In this document: in pieces, positions 25,543 to 34,250 of the stretch
Layout of the letters: each line of letters starts with the position of its first letter
Position numbering within the stretch: position 1 is the first letter of the stretch
Source of the DNA: CAWDDG01 sp963801065
Lineage (GTDB): Bacteria > Actinomycetota > Actinomycetes > Jiangellales > Jiangellaceae
Assembly (NCBI GenBank): GCA_963801065.1
Contig: CAWDDG010000003.1
Location: 62,001 to 126,000 of the forward strand
Length of the DNA: 64,000 nucleotides
Reading direction: 5' to 3'
Notes under the pieces: model-generated
The model's database searches: none
The model's input: the letters and a program-made list of their open reading frames with translations, nothing else
What the model was told of the DNA's origin: nothing
Made by a program: the position numbers and the translations under genes

Positions 25543-26847
25543 TCAGCCGACCGCCGATCCCAGGGTGAGCCTGACCTCGTGGACATTGCCCTCGCGTTCC
25601 ACCACCAGGGTCACCTGGTCGCCCGGCTCCTGGATGCGCAGGACGACGATGAGCTCCTCCGGGCTGTCGATGGCACGTCCGTCGACCTCGACGACGATGT
25701 CGCCCGGCCGGATGTCGGCCCCGGCGGCCGGCCCGTCGGGTGTCACGGCCGGCGAGTCTGTGTTGTTCGCGTCGATCCGCGCGCCCGGGCCGTCGAACGA
25801 CTCGTCGAGGCGCACGCCCATGACCGGGTAGACGGCTTCGCCGGTGGCGATGATCTGTTCGGCGGTGCGCTGAGCCTGGTCGATCGGGATGGCGAAGCCG
25901 AGCCCGATGCTGCCGGTGACCCCCATGCTGAGTGTCGCGATCGCCGAGTTCACGCCGATCACGCGCCCGGCTCCGTCGACCAGCGGTCCGCCGGAGTTGC
26001 CGGGGTTGATCGCAGCATCGGTCTGCAGGGCGTTGATGAACGATGCCTCGCCCTGCCCGCCCGCGGTCACCGGCCGATCCAGCGCCGACACGATACCGCT
26101 CGTCACCGTGCTCTCGAGGCCGAGCGGGCTGCCGATCGCGATGACCGGATCGCCGACGACCACGTCTGACGAGTCGCCTAGCACCACGGGCACCAGGTCG
26201 TCGCGATCCACGTGCAGCACGGCCAGGTCATAGCTCGGGCTCCGGCCGACGATCTCTGCCGTCTCGGTGCCGCCGTCGAAGAACCCCAGTTCGATCGAAC
26301 CCTGCCCGATCGCGGGGGCGACCACGTGGTTGTTGGTGACGACGTAGCCGTCCGCGGAGATCACGAAACCGGAGCCGGTCCCCTGCCCGGCCGAGACGCT
26401 GACGACGCTCGACACGACGGCCGCTGCCACGCCTGCGACCGAGTCGGGCGGGCGCTCGGCGACCACCGCGGGGTCCGCGCCGATGACCGTGACGGTGCCC
26501 GCCGAGAGGTCGTCGACCCGGTTCGCGACGATCGTCCCGATCGCCGCGCCCACACCGCCGGCGACGACGGCGATCGCGGTCCCCGCGGCAACCAGAGTGC
26601 GGGTGCGAGGTGGCTTGGTCTCACGGCGGGCATATGCACCGCGGCGCGAGGTCCGCGACGTTGCGTCGCCGCCCTCCGGCGCCCGGGCCCGGCCGACGAC
26701 CGCCCACGGGTCGTACCGAGTCGTGGGGGCGTCGTCCGATGTCTGCTCCGCCTTCCCGTCGGAGCGGGCCCGCCACGGCGCGCTCAGCAGCTCGGCACCA
26801 CCCGGGCGGGACCATCCGGTCGTGGGGGATCCGTGCCCGTGTGCCAT
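25543..26847 (-). CDS. htrA: HtrA/DegP-like S1C serine protease with PDZ domain
   Basis: A 434-residue membrane-anchored protease. A 120-residue charged cytoplasmic N-terminus leads to one membrane helix (LVAAGTAIAVVAGGVGAAIG), then a trypsin-like domain with the triad H in VVTNNHVV, D in SYDLAVLHVD and S in NPGNSGGPLV, and a C-terminal PDZ domain (GAARIDANN ... GADIRPGDIVVEVDGRAI). It degrades or refolds damaged envelope proteins. I chose ATG 26847 with GGGGGAGA upstream; ATG 26869-26871, overlapping the previous stop as TGATG, adds eight residues and is also possible. It belongs to the sigE regulon cluster. Confidence 0.92.
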   Translation of the reverse strand: MAHGHGSPTTGWSRPGGAELLSAPWRARSDGKAEQTSDDAPTTRYDPWAVVGRARAPEGGDATSRTSRRGAYARRETKPPRTRTLVAAGTAIAVVAGGVGAAIGTIVANRVDDLSAGTVTVIGADPAVVAERPPDSVAGVAAAVVSSVVSVSAGQGTGSGFVISADGYVVTNNHVVAPAIGQGSIELGFFDGGTETAEIVGRSPSYDLAVLHVDRDDLVPVVLGDSSDVVVGDPVIAIGSPLGLESTVTSGIVSALDRPVTAGGQGEASFINALQTDAAINPGNSGGPLVDGAGRVIGVNSAIATLSMGVTGSIGLGFAIPIDQAQRTAEQIIATGEAVYPVMGVRLDESFDGPGARIDANNTDSPAVTPDGPAAGADIRPGDIVVEVDGRAIDSPEELIVVLRIQEPGDQVTLVVEREGNVHEVRLTLGSAVG

Positions 26848-26870
26848 GCCCTGATCTCCCCCGCCGGCCA

Positions 26871-27944
26871 TCAGTCGAACGGGTTGATCCATGACGCCAG
26901 GCGCTCGGCCCCCTTGCCGACCCGCGCCACGAAGCCCCTGCTCTCCTGCGGCTCGTTCGGCGGCAACGCGGCGAGAACCGCGTCGACGGTGTCGGCGGGC
27001 GCATCGGCGACGACGGTCACGACCCAGTCGTCGACCGACCAGATGAAGGTGGCCGGCGGTCCGGGCGTGCTGTACACGACGCCACCGTCGACCTGGCGTG
27101 CCGCGAAGCCGTGCATCATGGTCGGATCGAGCCGACCCTGCTGTTCGAACACCGACACCGTGACGACACCGTCGGAATAGCTCAGCTGGACGGCGTCGCC
27201 GACACGGCGCGCCTCGTAGAGAGCCAACCCGCCGCCGAGGCTGGCCGGGCAGCTCCATCCGCCGTCCCGAAGCCGTTCCAGGTCCCCGTGACGAAGTGAT
27301 GTCGCGGACGAGTCACCCCGCTCAGACACCGTGCCGGTCGGAGCGACCTGGGTTTCCAGATGCACCTCGACGAAGGAGCTCGCGGTGCGCGTCGTGCCGT
27401 CCTCGTCGTAGACCTCGCGGCGCAGCGGAAGCGCCGACTCGGTGTCGAGCCAGAGCCGCGCGGCGGCGGAACCGTCGGGACGCCGAGCTTCGACCACGTG
27501 CACTGGACGGCCGGCCACGGTCGCCAGGCCGACGACGGCGACCTCGTACCCGCGGACCAGCAGACCCACCGGTCCGCCACCCTCGGCCAGCCAGCCCGCA
27601 CTGCTGCGATCGTCGACGACCGACAACGGTTCGGCGCCGTGGGTCCGCACCTCGGTCGCGCCGCCGGCGCGGTGCGTCACGTCGACCACGGCGCTGGCCG
27701 ACGCTCCGCCCTCCAGCGCCGACCAGGCAGCGACGTACTGCGTGCCCGTGTAGGAAACGCGTTGTGGCGCCTCCATCGCGCGGTACAGCAATGCGACCGC
27801 GCCCAAGTCGTCGCCCTGCTCGTCGGCCGGTGCGGCCGCGGCGACGGACATCGAACAGACCAGCACGGGCACTGCGATCGCCGGGACCGCCAGCGCCACC
27901 AACGACACCGACGGCCGTCTTGCCGGGACCAGGTGCCCGATCAC
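26871..27944 (-). CDS. RseB/MucB-like sigma-E regulatory protein
   Basis: A 357-residue exported protein with an N-terminal membrane or signal segment (SLVALAVPAIAVPVLVCSM, then AAAAPADE). The central region MEAPQRVSYTGTQYVAAW starts the LolA/LppX-like barrel typical of MucB/RseB N-domains (GRPVHVVEARRPDGSAAARLWLDTESALPLRREVYDEDG is reminiscent, read in parts). It would sit outside the membrane and sense lipid or protein stress for the anti-sigma factor, whose gene it overlaps by 4 bases. GTG start. Not all actinobacteria place this gene between rseA and htrA. Confidence 0.78.
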   Translation of the reverse strand: MIGHLVPARRPSVSLVALAVPAIAVPVLVCSMSVAAAAPADEQGDDLGAVALLYRAMEAPQRVSYTGTQYVAAWSALEGGASASAVVDVTHRAGGATEVRTHGAEPLSVVDDRSSAGWLAEGGGPVGLLVRGYEVAVVGLATVAGRPVHVVEARRPDGSAAARLWLDTESALPLRREVYDEDGTTRTASSFVEVHLETQVAPTGTVSERGDSSATSLRHGDLERLRDGGWSCPASLGGGLALYEARRVGDAVQLSYSDGVVTVSVFEQQGRLDPTMMHGFAARQVDGGVVYSTPGPPATFIWSVDDWVVTVVADAPADTVDAVLAALPPNEPQESRGFVARVGKGAERLASWINPFD

Positions 27945-28531
27945 GGACCCTCACTCGAGGCGAACCCGGCCGGCACCAGGAAAGCGGCCGGTTCGACGAA
28001 TGGCAGCGATCCCGTAGACCGTGCGTGTTCGACAGTGAACTGTTCCATCGGTGGGACGATCGTCGCCGGTGCGGGGCCGGACGCCGCCGGCCCACCGATG
28101 GTGGCCAGGACCAGGGTCAGGGCTCCAACGGAGAAGACCCCGGCTGCGGCGAGCCGCACCCGGCCGCGGCGCCGGGTCAGCCGCGGCGGGCCCTCCGGGC
28201 GGCGCGATCCGGCGACACCGGCCGGACGCCCGGCGCCCGGGCGGCTGTCGCGGGCTCGCCATCCGACTGCGGGCGTCGCTGGGCCGGGAAAGGGCCGCCG
28301 CTCCGGCGGGAGAGGGTCCCCCGGTTCGGCCAGCGCGAGCAGTGTGCGAACGAACTCGACCGACGGTTCGACGTCGGGCAGGCGCCGCAGCGCGGCCTTC
28401 GTCTGGCGCTCACGCTCGACCTCGGAACGGCACTGCTCGCACCGGGTGACGTGCGCCAGGGCGCGATCGCGCTCGTCGTGGCCGAGCTGATCGTCGACCA
28501 GTGCGGTGACGCGCTCACCGAGGTGCTTCAC
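27941..28531 (-). CDS. rseA: Zinc-finger anti-sigma factor for SigE (RseA-like)
   Basis: A 196-residue anti-sigma factor. The N-terminal ZAS domain carries HVTRCEQC (H-x3-C-x2-C), followed by a linker and one membrane helix, VRLAAAGVFSVGALTLVLA, near residue 135, and an extracytoplasmic tail of about 40 residues. It holds SigE inactive until envelope or redox stress releases it. The GTG start at 28531 overlaps the sigE stop as GTGA and follows GGAAG, so levels are coupled to SigE. Family and role are clear from sequence and position; that it is membrane-anchored differs from the soluble mycobacterial RseA. Confidence 0.88.
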   Translation of the reverse strand: MKHLGERVTALVDDQLGHDERDRALAHVTRCEQCRSEVERERQTKAALRRLPDVEPSVEFVRTLLALAEPGDPLPPERRPFPGPATPAVGWRARDSRPGAGRPAGVAGSRRPEGPPRLTRRRGRVRLAAAGVFSVGALTLVLATIGGPAASGPAPATIVPPMEQFTVEHARSTGSLPFVEPAAFLVPAGFASSEGP

Positions 28532-29163
28532 GGCGCTTCCTCCCGGGCCTCGGGCGGGATCGCGTGATCGTGTGTCCCCGGCCGGGGCGCGCGGTGCTCG
28601 AGGGCAGCGCGCAGCTGGGCGCGGCCTCGGTGGATGCGGCTGCGTACGGTGCCGAGCTTGATGTCGAGCGTGGCCGCGATCTCCTCGTAGGACAGTCCTT
28701 CGATGTCGCACAGGACGACGGCCGCACGGAAGTCGGGTGGCAGCTGGTCGAGCGCGGCCTGGATGTCGGCATCGAGCATGCGGTCGTCGAACACCCGGTC
28801 GGGCGGCAGCTCGCGACCGGGCAGCCGCTCGGCCGCGTCGTCGGCGAGCGCGTCGAAGCGGATGCGCTGCTTGCGGCGGACCGTGTCGAGGAACAGGTTC
28901 GTGGTGATCCGGTGCAGCCAACCCTCGAACGTCCCCGGGGTGTACGACGACAGCGACCGGAAGACACGGACGAAGACGTCCTGGGTGAGGTCCTCGGCGT
29001 CGTGGGTATTGCCGGTCAACCGGTAGGCCAGCCGGAAGACTCGGCCCGAGTGCTCACGGACGACCTCGTCCCACGACGGAGGCGTCCAGTCCTCGGGAGC
29101 CGGGACGGCGCGTGGTGCCGGTAGGCCGGACTCGCCGGCACCGGGCAGCTCTGCGTCGGCCAC
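28528..29163 (-). CDS. sigE: ECF RNA polymerase sigma factor SigE
   Basis: An ECF sigma factor of about 211 residues. Region 2 reads FRLAYRLTGNTHDAEDLTQD and FEGWLHRITTNLFLD; region 4 is LPPDFRAAVVLCDIEGLSYE followed by EIAATLDIKLGTVRSRIHRG, near-identical in pattern to mycobacterial SigE. It directs envelope-stress transcription including the genes downstream. I place the start at GTG 29163 because GAGGGAGG lies seven bases upstream; ATG 29211 is an alternative that adds 16 residues and has GAAAGGA at longer spacing. Two ECF-like promoters upstream suggest autoregulation. Its stop overlaps the anti-sigma start. Confidence 0.93.
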   Translation of the reverse strand: MADAELPGAGESGLPAPRAVPAPEDWTPPSWDEVVREHSGRVFRLAYRLTGNTHDAEDLTQDVFVRVFRSLSSYTPGTFEGWLHRITTNLFLDTVRRKQRIRFDALADDAAERLPGRELPPDRVFDDRMLDADIQAALDQLPPDFRAAVVLCDIEGLSYEEIAATLDIKLGTVRSRIHRGRAQLRAALEHRAPRPGTHDHAIPPEAREEAP

Positions 29164-29237
29164 CTGTGGACCTCCCTCGTGAGGACGCGCGGGCACGAGC
29201 ACCACTGTCATCGTGACCCATCGTCCTTTCTGTGGCC

Positions 29238-29264
29238 AACCGCAGCGTCGACGCGGGTGTTCCC
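29238..29264 (-). promoter_or_regulatory. ECF-type promoter P2 for sigE
   Basis: On the minus strand GGGAACA (29258-29264), a 16-base spacer, then GGTT (29238-29241). This fits the known SigE/SigH-type pattern GGGAAY-N16/17-cGTT of actinobacteria except for G in place of C at the first -10 position. It points at sigE with a short leader. Confidence 0.55.
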
Positions 29265-29281
29265 GGCACCCACGACCCGGC

Positions 29282-29309
29282 AACGCGTCGCACCCTCGTG
29301 CGGGTTCCC
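29282..29309 (-). promoter_or_regulatory. ECF-type promoter P1 for sigE
   Basis: On the minus strand GGGAACC (29303-29309), a 17-base spacer, then CGTT (29282-29285), a full match to the GGGAAY-N16/17-cGTT pattern. It lies 44 bases upstream of P2, also toward sigE. Confidence 0.6.
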
Positions 29310-29368
29310 ATTCCGTCATCCGTGGAGCACTAGGCTTCGGGGCGACCCACTCGTTCGAGGAGGCCCTC

Positions 29369-30019
29369 ATCGTCACCGCGATCACGCCGGAGTCCTGGGC
29401 CTACGCCGAGGAGTTCGTGGAGGAGGATCACGCCATCGTCCGGGCGCGGCAGCGCGGGCGCGAGGTCGGTGCTGTGCCGATCGGGCCCGGCGGTGGCGCG
29501 GCGTTGCGCATGCTCGCCGCCGCCATCGGCGCTCGGACCGTCGTCGAGATCGGCACCGGTGCGGGAGTGTCCGGGCTCTACCTCCTCGCCGGCATGCGCC
29601 CGGACGGCGTGCTGACCAGCGTCGACATCGAGTCCGAGCACCAGCGTCTGGCCCGGGAGGCGTTTGCCGAGGTCGGCATCGCCCACAACCGGACCAGGCT
29701 GATCACCGGCGCTGCGCTCGACGTGCTGCCGAGGCTGACCGACGGAGCGTATGACCTGGTGTTCTGCGACGGCGACAAGGCCGAGTACGCCGACTACCTG
29801 CGCCAGGCGCTCCGGCTCCTCCGCTATGGGGGCGTGGTCGCCTTCGACAACGCCCTGTGGCACGACCGCGTGGCCGACCCGGCGCAGCGCGACCCGGACA
29901 CCGTCGCCATCCGCGAGCTCGGCAAGGCCGTGCGCGAGGACGACCTGCTGCTCTCGTCGCTCCTGCCGGTCGGCGACGGTCTTCTCGTCGCCGTCAAGCG
30001 CGAGCCCGTCGCGGACTGA
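29369..30019 (+). CDS. SAM-dependent O-methyltransferase (class I, Rv1220c-like)
   Basis: A roughly 216-residue catechol-O-methyltransferase-type enzyme. Motif I is VVEIGTGAGVSGLYLLAGM, then GVLTSVDIESEHQRLAR (acidic ribose ligand), and LVFCDGDKAEYADYLRQAL carries the metal-site aspartate. It transfers methyl from SAM to an unknown hydroxyl acceptor. The same gene stands divergent from sigE in mycobacteria. No ATG, GTG or TTG exists in a sensible place in this frame: a GAGGAGG site at 29356-29362 points to ATC 29369, so either a rare start or a miscalled base. Start uncertain, product secure. Confidence 0.82.
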   Translation: MVTAITPESWAYAEEFVEEDHAIVRARQRGREVGAVPIGPGGGAALRMLAAAIGARTVVEIGTGAGVSGLYLLAGMRPDGVLTSVDIESEHQRLAREAFAEVGIAHNRTRLITGAALDVLPRLTDGAYDLVFCDGDKAEYADYLRQALRLLRYGGVVAFDNALWHDRVADPAQRDPDTVAIRELGKAVREDDLLLSSLLPVGDGLLVAVKREPVAD

Positions 30020-30025
30020 GTCCGC

Positions 30026-30054
30026 CTGGCCGCTGAACCCGCGTCAGCGGCCGG
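30026..30054. terminator. Bidirectional terminator hairpin overlapping a gene end
   Basis: CTGGCCGCTGA (30026-30036), loop ACCCGCG, TCAGCGGCCGG (30044-30054): an 11-bp stem with one G-T pair, between the convergent O-methyltransferase and helical hypothetical genes. The right arm is the last codons and stop of the minus-strand gene. Confidence 0.6.
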
Positions 30055-30644
30055 GGAGGCCGCCATCAAGGGCGCGCAGCGGCACGCCCCGCTCGCCGGG
30101 AGCCGGCCGACTGGCGCGCGGCCCCGGGCCCGGCGGCCGCGGCCCGGGATCGACGACCGGCTCGTGGGTCGCCGCCCGTCCGCTCTGCTCCCGCTCGATC
30201 AGCGCCTCGACCATCTCGGCCGGCCCGGTGACCGCCCTCGCGAGCGCCCGGCCGAGGTCGTCGCGGTCGACGTCCTCCTCAGCGGTACGGCGGAGCCGGT
30301 CGGACAGGTCGAGGACCTTGTCGGCCGAGCCGAGCGCCGAGCGCGACGCCATCAGGTGCCGCCGCTGCAGTGGCTCGTCCGGCGATCATCAGTGCCAACG
30401 CCTCCGCCGTGTCGCTCCAGTCGGCCTGCGGCGCGGGCTCGCCGACCAGGCCGGCGACGCCCACGATGACGCGGTCAGAGGCCTCGATGAGCTTCTCGGC
30501 TGTCTCGCTGTCGCTGTCGAGCGCCGCCAACCGAAGTGCGACACCCGTGACGAGCGCGCTGTCGGCCGCGCTCCGGCGCGGTTGTGAGAGCAGGCGCACG
30601 GCGCGCGAGACGAGCGGACGGGTGGGTAGCCGGTCCTCCAACAC
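30044..30644 (-). pseudogene. Helical hypothetical protein, one frameshift
   Basis: I do not recognise a named family. When one extra base near 30380 is removed the product is about 199 residues, mostly alpha-helical: SRAVRLLSQPRRSAADSALV, ETAEKLIEASDRVIVGVAGL, TAEALALMIADEPLQRRHLM across the join, then KVLDLSDRLRRTAEEDVDRD and a proline-rich tail. No membrane segment. GTG 30644 follows AAGGGGAA. It lies 32 bases downstream of pruA on the same strand and so may be cotranscribed with it. The frameshift is likely a sequence error because both halves keep coding bias. Confidence 0.6.
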
Positions 30645-30676
30645 GTGGATTCCCCTTGTCTTCAGTCGGAGGCCGT

Positions 30677-32305
30677 TCAGGCCATGTGCGGGTAAGTATG
30701 CGTCGTCGGCGGGTCGAGTGTTTCCTTGATGGACCGAGTGCTCGTCCATCGCATGAGATTCTGCGCCGCGCCGGCCTTGTCGTTCGTGCCGCTCGCGCGT
30801 GCGCCTCCGAACGGCTGCTGGCCCACGACCGCCCCGGTCGGCTTGTCGTTGACGTAGAAGTTGCCGGCGGCGAACCGCAGCTTGTCCGTCGCCTCGGCGA
30901 TCGCGGCCCGGTCCTGGGCGATGATCGCCCCGGTGAGTGCGTATGCGGCGACGCCCTCCATCTGGGCGAGCACGCGGTCGTAGTCGCCGTCGTCGTAGAC
31001 ATGCACGCCGAGGATGGGTCCGAAGTACTCGGTGGTGAAGACCTCGTTCTCCGGGTCGGTGCTCTCAAGGATGGTCGGCCGGACGAAATAGCCCTCGGCG
31101 TCGTCGTAGCTGCCACCCGCCAGCACGGTGACGGCGTCGTCGGCCTTGGCGCGTTCGATGGCCGCTGCATGCTTCGCGTACGCGCGGTCGTCGATCACCG
31201 CGCCCATGAAGTTGGACAGGTCGGTGATTGGTCCCATGGGTAGCGAGTCGGTGAGTGCGACGAAGTCGTCACGCATCCGGTCCCAGACGCTGCGCGGGAC
31301 GTACGCCCGCGACGCGGCCGAGCATTTCTGCCCCTGATACTCGAAGGCGCCGCGGACCAGGGCCGTCCGCAGGACGTCGATGTCGGCACTCGGGTGCGCC
31401 ACGACGAAGTCCTTGCCTCCGGTCTCGCCGACGATCCTCGGGTAGCTGCGGTAGCCCGCGATGTTCGCAGCCGATGGTGCGCCAGAGCAGCTGGAAGGTC
31501 GGCGTCGAGCCGGTGAAATGGATGCCGGCCAGGTCGGGGTCGGCGAGAGCGACCTCGGACACGGCGATGCCGTCGCCGGTGAGCAGGTTGATGACGCCGG
31601 GCGGAAGACCCGCGGCCTCCAGCAGTCGCAGCGTGAAGTGAGCCGACAGCTGCTGGGTCGGGCTGGGTTTCCAGATGACGGTGTTGCCCATGAGTGCGGG
31701 CGCGGTCGGCAGGTTGCCGCCGATCGCGGTGAAGTTGAACGGCGTGATCGCGTAGACGAAGCCCTCCAGCGGGCGGTGGTCGGTGCGGTTCCAGACGCCG
31801 GGGCTGTTGACGAGCGGCTGCTCCTCGAGGATCTCGCGACCGAAGAAGACGTTGAAGCGCCAGAAGTCGATCAGCTCGCAGGCGCTGTCGATCTCGGCCT
31901 GGGCGACCGTCTTGGACTGGCCGAGCATGGTGGCGGCGTTCAGCGTCTGCCGCCAGGGACCGGCCAGCAGCTCGGCGGCCTTGAGGAGGACGGCCGCGCG
32001 ATCGTCGTACGTGAGGGCGCGCCATCCCGCCGCGGCCTCCTTGCGGCATCGATCGCCGCCCTCGCGTCGTCCTGGGTGGCGTTGCGCATCGTGCCCAGCA
32101 CGTGCGATCGAGCGTGCGGCTCGACGACGTCGATCTCCTCGCCGCCGCCCAGCTTCTGGTCGCCGCCGATCGTGCAGGTCAGCTCATGGCGCTCGGCCGC
32201 GAGCTCCGTCAGCCGCTGCTGGACATCGGCGCGCTCGGGAGATCCCCGAGGATAGGTGAGGACCGGCTCGTTCACCGGCACGGGAACCTGGGTGACGGCG
32301 TCCAT
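30677..32305 (-). pseudogene. pruA: L-glutamate gamma-semialdehyde dehydrogenase (PruA), two frameshifts
   Basis: 1-pyrroline-5-carboxylate dehydrogenase of proline catabolism, oxidising glutamate semialdehyde to glutamate with NAD. Two compensating single-base changes split it: one base lost near 32045 and one gained near 31469; the net length is exactly 542 residues, normal for PruA. Motifs: VYAITPFNFTAIGGNLPTAP, VIWKPSPTQQLSAH, IHFTGSTPTFQ, the catalytic glutamate in GETGGKDFVV, the catalytic cysteine in EYQGQKCSAASR, and FGGARASGTNDKAGA at the end. ATG 32305 (MDAVTQVPVPVNEPV). No putA or proline dehydrogenase gene is next to it. Indels are probably sequence errors. Confidence 0.9.
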
Positions 32306-32410
32306 CGCGGGCGCTCCTCGACGGCGGGAGGGGACGGGCTCATGGTGCCACGGTGTGGTCGACGCATCACCACCGACGGAGGATTCTCGGCAACCTGCCG
32401 CTGGTGACCG

Positions 32411-32493
32411 CCGTTACCAGGCGTCTGGGGCCGTTACCAGGTCTCGGCACCTGGTAACGGCCCAACAGACCCACTTAACGTGATCATTTGGAG
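32411..32493. repeat. 83-bp dispersed repeat, copy B
   Basis: The second copy of the element at 14580-14662. Its palindrome (32431-32460) has 12-bp arms CCGTTACCAGGT / ACCTGGTAACGG around CTCGGC, so the core is less perfect than in copy A. As there, the tail CCCACTTAACGTGATCA runs across the stop codon of the minus-strand gene (DUF6912), with the hairpin about 24 bases past the stop, in the same orientation relative to that gene. Confidence 0.8.
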
Positions 32494-32976
32494 AGGAGGT
32501 CGGGGAGCTCCTGGGTGGCGAACCAGAGCAGCTCGAACCCCTCCGGCTCCTCGACGGCGATGCGCGGCGTCCTCGTCGCCCGCGCCGGCGGCGTCCAGCG
32601 CGGCGACCGCCGCGGCGACGGTCTCCTCGGCGTCGCCGTCGTCGACGTGGATCGGCGCCACGAGGTCGAGCGTGACCGGATCGGCCAACCGGACCGCCGC
32701 GCGGCCGTACGTCGAATCGGGCACCGCCTGCGGCACGTCGACCGCCACCACCACGCGGCGGGGCGGCGCATCGCGATCGTCGGCCAGTAGGTCGAGCGAC
32801 GCGCGGGCGGCCTCGGCGAGGGCAGCGTAGTCGAGCTCCTCGAAATCACCCTCGGTGTACCACTCACGCAGGGCCGGGGTCACGGCGAAGCCGATGCCGT
32901 CGGGCACTGTGTCGAGGCGCCCCGAGGCATGCAGCTCCGCGAGCATCGGGAGCGTGGCCGGCACGAAGACCCGCAT
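32484..32976 (-). pseudogene. DUF6912-type protein, one frameshift
   Basis: A small protein of about 163 residues seen next to patatin genes in actinobacteria; function unknown. The N-terminus MRVFVPATLPMLAELHASG and the segment FAVTPALREWYTEGDFEEL are conserved in that family, as are RRVVVAVDVPQA and the C-terminal FELLWFATQELPDLL, which lies in another frame after one extra base near 32562. ATG 32976 overlaps the patatin stop as TGATG, so the two are coupled. The last three codons and the stop belong to the dispersed repeat. Confidence 0.68.
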
Positions 32977-33958
32977 CAGCCGGCGCCCGCTCCACGGAGG
33001 GTGCCACTGCCTGCAAGTGCGCTGGCGGAAGTCCGCAGCGAGGTCTCCAGGACCCTGATCCGGCGGTTGACCTGCATCACATTGACACCGATGGCCTCGA
33101 GGTCCTCCGGACCGGGGCCCAGGATCGTGACCCGGGTTCCCTCTGCGCGCAGCTTCGCCGCCTCCCGCAGGCACCGCCGGGTGACCACGGCCCGCCAGCG
33201 GCGCTCCATCTTCGCCACCAGCGAGCGGGGGCGGTCGGGCTTCAGCGTGACCAGCGGGCGCGACGACGTAGACCTCGTCCAGGCCGAGCCCGGCAAGCAG
33301 GTCGACCGACGTCGCCGAGGAGGTCCCGCCGTCGACGTAGCGGTGCCCGCCGATCACGACCGGCGAGTACCAGGCGGGAATGGCGCACGAGGCGGTCACG
33401 GCGTCGACGAGCGTGGCCGGTGGCTCGCCGGGCCGGCCGAACGGCACCCGCCGGCCGGTCTCGTAGTCCATGGCGACGATCCACACGCCGGGATGACTCG
33501 ACCAGCTGCCGCGTGGCGCGACGGCCTCGACGAGACTGCCGAGGTCCTCCAGCGAGCCACGACCCACAGGGAGCAGCGCCGACAGCACGGCCGTGGGTGG
33601 GAGCCGGCGCAGGCGGCGCACGTTGCTCCTGACCAGGGCGGTCGACCCGAGGCCGAAGCGCGGCATCGGCGGCAAGCGCACCGCCGGTGGCGCGGTCATA
33701 GTCCCACGGGAACCCGGAAAGCGGTCCGTCGACAATGTGCCCCAGCTGGTGGTCGCGCAGCTGGCTCGGCGTGACGCCTGCGCCCAGCATGGCGGCGATG
33801 ACGGAGCCGGCAGACGTACCCAGGATCTGGTCGCAGCTGCGCATGTCGACGCCGACGGCTTCCTCCAGCGCGCACAGGGCGCCCACCATCCACGCTGCGC
33901 CGAGCACGCCCCCCGCTCCCAGCACGAGCCCTCGTCGCGGCTCCTGTGCGCGGCTCAT
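32976..33958 (-). pseudogene. Patatin-like phospholipase, two frameshifts
   Basis: A patatin-fold lipid acyl hydrolase of about 326 residues after removing extra bases near 33256 and 33674. The oxyanion glycines appear in GLVLGAGGVLGAAWMVGAL, the nucleophile elbow is LGTSAGS (GxSxG), and the catalytic aspartate is in YVDGGTSSATS. This is the Ser-Asp dyad of the family; bacterial members cleave phospholipids or other acyl esters. ATG 33958. It is preceded by a wax-ester-synthase fragment and followed by the coupled DUF6912 gene. No signal peptide, so probably cytosolic or membrane-associated. The indels look like sequence errors. Confidence 0.85.
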
Positions 33959-34011
33959 CGGCTCAGTCTGCAAGACGCGCGGCCCGTCCGCATCCGTACG
34001 CACCGCGTAGG

Positions 34012-34206
34012 TCAGCTGCGTTTGCGGCTCCCTCGGGTCGGGGCGTCGTCCAGCTCCGCAAGCGCACCCACCAAAGCACTGCGCCGGTCTCCGCGACGGC
34101 GCCCGGCGGGCGCGGCCTCGAGCACCGCGGCGCTGCCGACGTGCATCGGGATGACGCGCTCCTCGAAGTACAGGAACGAGGCGTCGAGCGGGCCCAGTCG
34201 ATCCAT
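34012..34206 (-). pseudogene. Truncated wax ester synthase/DGAT N-terminus
   Basis: Only 64 residues. MDRLGPLDASFLYFEERVIP and MHVGSAAVLE match the N-terminal signature of WS/DGAT acyltransferases (normally about 450 residues), but similarity fades at residue 35 and the frame stops at 34012. The catalytic HHxxxDG motif is absent. The rest is missing from all frames in the 54 bases before the patatin gene, so this is a deletion remnant, not just a frameshift. Its presence beside a lipid hydrolase hints at a former triacylglycerol or wax ester locus. Confidence 0.65.
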
Positions 34207-34250
34207 CTAGGCGAAGATAGGGCGTCACCCAGCCGCAGGAGCCGCCTCCC

